Assembly (NCBI GenBank): GCA_001969505.1
Contig: LSSK01000689.1
Coordinates: forward strand, 1-17,597
Direction: 5' to 3'
DNA: 17,597 bases
Source of the DNA: Zancudomyces culisetae
Lineage: Eukaryota; Kickxellomycota; Harpellomycetes; Harpellales; Legeriomycetaceae
Position numbers and translations under genes: made by a program. The notes below the pieces were generated by a model. That model was not told the origin of the DNA. It saw only the letters and a program-made list of their open reading frames with translations, and made no database searches. This document shows, in pieces, positions 15,119-17,597 of this stretch (positions are counted from its first letter, which is position 1; every line of letters begins with the position of its first letter).

Positions 15119-16658
15119 ATGAGCAATCAGTGGGGAAACAGAAACCCTTTCGATTTTTTGAACGACACCAAAAAAATGTTTAACAAGAACATGGGTTTTA
15201 GATCAGGAGGTACTGGCGCACCAAAACGTATTGGAGGTGCAGGATTACTTGCAATTGGTGCCGGTTTGGCTTTCTGGGCTGTAAATGAGAGCTTGTATAA
15301 CGGTAATTAATTCGCTCACTTTTTGTCGAACTCTTGGTGAATTTTTAACTTTGAGCTCACTTTTTGATGCTATTAATATATTGAAAAAGCTGTGAGACAT
15401 TGGGGGATTAAAATGATGAAGTACTTGAAATATCAATCATTAATCAATACGTGGTATTAAAACAAAATGAAATAGTTGAGGGTGGTCACAGAGCAATAAA
15501 GTACTCTAGAATCTCTGGTGTGGGAAGCACAATCTATTCCGAAGGAACTCATTTGAAGATTCCATGGCTCGAAACACCAATAATTTATAATGTCCGTGCA
15601 AAGCCACGATCACTTCAATCTTTGACAGGCTCCAAAGGTAATTTTACTGCGTTCCTTTTCATAATCCATTTAATTTTGCTATTTTTCACATCAGTTGTCT
15701 ACAGACCTAAGTGGACAACGTATGTTATCAAGTAATCGCAATCTTTCTAAATGTTTTTCTTTTTTTTAAAAAAAAATGATATTTATGTGAAACATAAAAA
15801 TAGATCTGCAGATGGTCAACATTACATGCAGAGTGCTTTCTAAGCCAAGAATAGACGCACTGCCCCAAATTTATCGCACATTGGGACAAGATTTCGATGA
15901 AAGAGTTTTGCCATCAATAGTTAACGAAGTACTCAAGAGTGTTGTTGCCCAATTTAACGCTTCACAGCTCATTACCCAGAGAGAAAAAGTAAATAAAAAA
16001 TTCTATAAACGTAATTATGTAGCTACAATAAGATATGCATAAACCAAGATAGAAATGATACTAAAATAAACCAAACTTTTCGGTTGTAGGTTAGCAAACT
16101 TGTTCGTGAAACATTGGTTAAAAGAGCCCTGCTTTTTAACATTGTGCTAGATGATGTTTCATTAACTCACATTACTTTTAGTCCTGAATTTACCAGCGCT
16201 GTAGAAATGAAGCAGATTGGTAAGTGATAATTAAAATTAATTGGTATTTTTTCTAGCTGTATTAGTACTATATTATTCCTCATTTCTGATGCGAATGGCC
16301 TATCCTGTAAGAACGCATTGCAGACCTTTTGGTGGATTATGTTATTAATTGAGGGCCATCTATTAAAAAAATAAAATAAATAGCTCAACAGGATGCCCAG
16401 CGCGCGGCATTCGTTGTAGAACGGGCTACACAGGAGAAGAGATCAACTATCATTAAGGCAGAGGGAGAAGCAAAATCTGCACAGCTCATCGGAGATGCTA
16501 TCAAAAGCAAGCCAGGATTTCTTGAGCTTCGTCGTATTGAGACAGCTCGTGAGATTGCTAACACATTACAGGCCTCGCAAAATAGACTGTTCTTGGATTC
16601 ATCCAGTCTTATGCTTGATGTAACTGAGAAGAGCGTACAAAATAACAGTAATAAATAG
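15119..16658 (+). CDS. PHB2: Prohibitin-2
   Basis: Subunit of the ring-shaped PHB1/PHB2 complex of the mitochondrial inner membrane, which chaperones membrane proteins and holds the m-AAA protease. Exons are 15119-15302, 15476-15637, 15804-15988, 16090-16219 and 16384-16658 (phases 1, 1, 0, 1), giving 311 residues, close to yeast Phb2 (310) and human PHB2 (299). A Gly-rich N-terminus and single membrane anchor (about 37-57) precede the SPFH domain, which opens [12 protein letters not shown] (from 62). Conserved blocks are [14 protein letters not shown] (115-128), [20 protein letters not shown] (about 149-168), [22 protein letters not shown] and [22 protein letters not shown] at 139-142 lines up with the LC3-interacting YQRL of human PHB2. 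Exon 2 was begun at 15476 because an in-frame alternative at 15422 would insert a non-family stretch. The C-terminus is Asn/Ser-rich. Confidence 0.96.
16650..16655 (+). terminator. AATAAA overlapping the prohibitin-2 stop
   Basis: The last two sense codons (AAT AAA) directly before the TAG form a poly(A) hexamer. Other clear hexamers are lacking in the next 150 nt, so it may serve as the 3'-end signal, but codon identity alone explains it. Confidence 0.2.
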
Positions 16659-17057
16659 TGCAGGTTGGAAATTGCACTTTGGCTTTATTTTCGGTTACTT
16701 TTGAATACCATTGATACTTAGCATTGTTCTTAATGGTCATCATTTTACATTTTCCCTTTTTTTTTGAACAGAACATGAAAATATATAGTATTTCAGGACT
16801 GAGGTCTTTTCAAGAATTAAGTTAAGCTGAGATGAGTAGCAGCAGAAGAGTAATTGAAGGAAATTTTATTCGCTTTTTTTTTCTAGGTACTATCGCTAGC
16901 ACCAAACGATAGAATAGAGCTGATTACAGCTATGGTGACTTTTTTTCTTAATGAATAACATAGCGTATTTAAAGACCTACATAAGATCTGCTGAAGCTAA
17001 ACTATCACTCGTGTACTTGTAAAGACTAAAAGTATGCTGATAACATCATCTTATTGA

Positions 17058-17094
17058 GGTCTCGGCGAAACTCGCCGATTAATATAAAATGACC
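17058..17094. repeat. GC-rich stem-loop with outer GGTC/GACC pairing
   Basis: TCGGCGA (17062-17068) and TCGCCGA (17072-17078) form a 7-bp stem on a 3-nt loop. Flanking GGTC (17058-17061) can pair with GACC (17091-17094), leaving a 12-nt AT-rich bulge. This is one of the few strongly GC-rich folds in the gaps, which suggests a structured RNA or terminator-like element. No snRNA, tRNA or snoRNA boxes could be matched. Confidence 0.5.
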
Positions 17095-17384
17095 GACGAC
17101 TTAGCAAATCGTGAAAAAAAAACCCACACAGTTTTTATCTGCAGTAAAAAAAAATAAATAGAAAAATCAAAATGCGCTACTAGATGCAATTTAGGCTAGT
17201 GGGATGTTCCAAGGTATGCATGCATATGGCCAGACCACGGGCATCAGGCTATCCCTATTATATGATAACACTGACACCATCGCTGATGCAAGAAATAAAA
17301 TTAAAGAAAAACAGTATAACATTCTACGCACCACTGCGCACAATGCAACTGTGACCAAGCTATATGGCCGACCCTTCCTTTTAA

Positions 17385-17434
17385 ATCTCTCTCTCATCTC
17401 TCTCTCATCTCTCTCTCATCTCTCTCTCATCTCT
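17385..17434. repeat. 11-bp pyrimidine minisatellite, about 4.5 copies
   Basis: Unit ATCTCTCTCTC repeats exactly at 17385, 17396, 17407 and 17418, with a partial fifth copy from 17429. The unit is not a multiple of three, so frames read through it shift each copy. This argues that the overlapping open frames are not under protein constraint. Confidence 0.9.
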
Positions 17435-17597
17435 TCCCCCATCCAGCACATGCAACATAGCATCAAAATACGCAGTACACCTATGAATCCCCGTTTAACA
17501 CGTTTTGATAAATGTTATGTAACCTTTCTGAAAATCAACTTGATGTAGAATTCCTTGATGCTTTTATTCGCTGACGCAATGTAAATCAATTCTGTCA

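Larger units (their letters stand above)
16659..17597. other. Terminal region without a recognisable gene
   Basis: This 939-bp stretch after prohibitin-2 holds a GC-rich hairpin (17058-17094), a palindromic 12-mer TATGCATGCATA (17215-17226), a 7-bp inverted repeat GCATCAG/CTGATGC (17241-17247, 17283-17289) and an 11-bp minisatellite (17385-17434). Overlapping open frames at 17204-17548 (plus) and 17191-17397 (minus) run through these repeats and show no convincing family; I do not call them genes. Confidence 0.5.

Noticed and set aside
15422-15475. Upstream acceptor at 15421 for prohibitin-2 exon 2, in frame
   Set aside because: It would insert 18 residues between SLYN and VEGGHR, where the family has none. 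The acceptor at 15475 restores the usual spacing.
17191-17397. Minus-strand 68-residue frame whose GRPYSLVTVALCAVVRR loosely resembles an IS110-type transposase C-terminus
   Set aside because: The likeness is one short basic-hydrophobic stretch. The catalytic region is absent, the frame runs into the 11-bp minisatellite, and the setting is eukaryotic.
17385-17434. CRISPR-like direct repeats
   Set aside because: The units are contiguous without spacers in a eukaryotic genome; this is a minisatellite.
17204-17548. Plus-strand 114-residue frame
   Set aside because: It passes through a non-triplet minisatellite and low-complexity Ser/Leu codons, overlaps an open frame on the other strand and matches no family I know.

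Overview
The window is nuclear DNA from an AT-rich eukaryote, most likely an early-diverging fungus. Three things point that way. The channel has fungal Cch1 hallmarks, and the prohibitin-2 reads closely like fungal Phb2. The genes carry many short introns (about 75-260 bp, mostly GTAAG/GTATGT to TAG/CAG). An Integrator subunit 6 gene argues against an ordinary ascomycete or basidiomycete. A Zoopagomycota-type lineage such as Kickxellomycotina would fit, but the sequence alone does not fix the clade. All exon structures below were worked out by hand from splice consensus, reading phase and family alignment from memory.

Layout: (1) <1-4862, plus strand: the 3' two-thirds or so of a Cch1-type voltage-gated calcium channel alpha subunit (repeats II-IV and tail), eight exons. 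(2) 4863-5758: intergenic, with two tandem hairpins and one orphan exon-like stretch. (3) 5759-7058, plus: a short-chain enoyl-CoA hydratase in four exons, without a visible mitochondrial presequence and ending in SHL, a peroxisomal PTS1-type tripeptide. (4) 7470-10463, minus: intronless 997-residue INTS6 orthologue. (5) 10927-11916: three very small candidate genes, one plus and two minus. (6) 12442-14460, plus: an equilibrative nucleoside transporter in five exons, one of them an 8-nt microexon encoding the conserved SGQ motif. (7) 15119-16658, plus: prohibitin-2 in five exons. (8) 16659-17597: mostly non-coding, with a GC-rich hairpin and an 11-bp minisatellite.

The genes do not form a pathway. 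They are unrelated housekeeping neighbours: calcium entry at the plasma membrane, fatty-acid beta-oxidation, nuclear RNA 3'-end processing or transcription attenuation, nucleoside transport and mitochondrial inner-membrane scaffolding. I found no mobile element, CRISPR, rRNA or tRNA that I could support. The most noteworthy points are the fungal-looking Integrator gene with a basic insert in its VWA domain, the channel's non-canonical repeat-II pore, the transporter microexon, the peroxisome-type hydratase with a competing intronic splice site, and several unexplained hairpins in gaps and introns.
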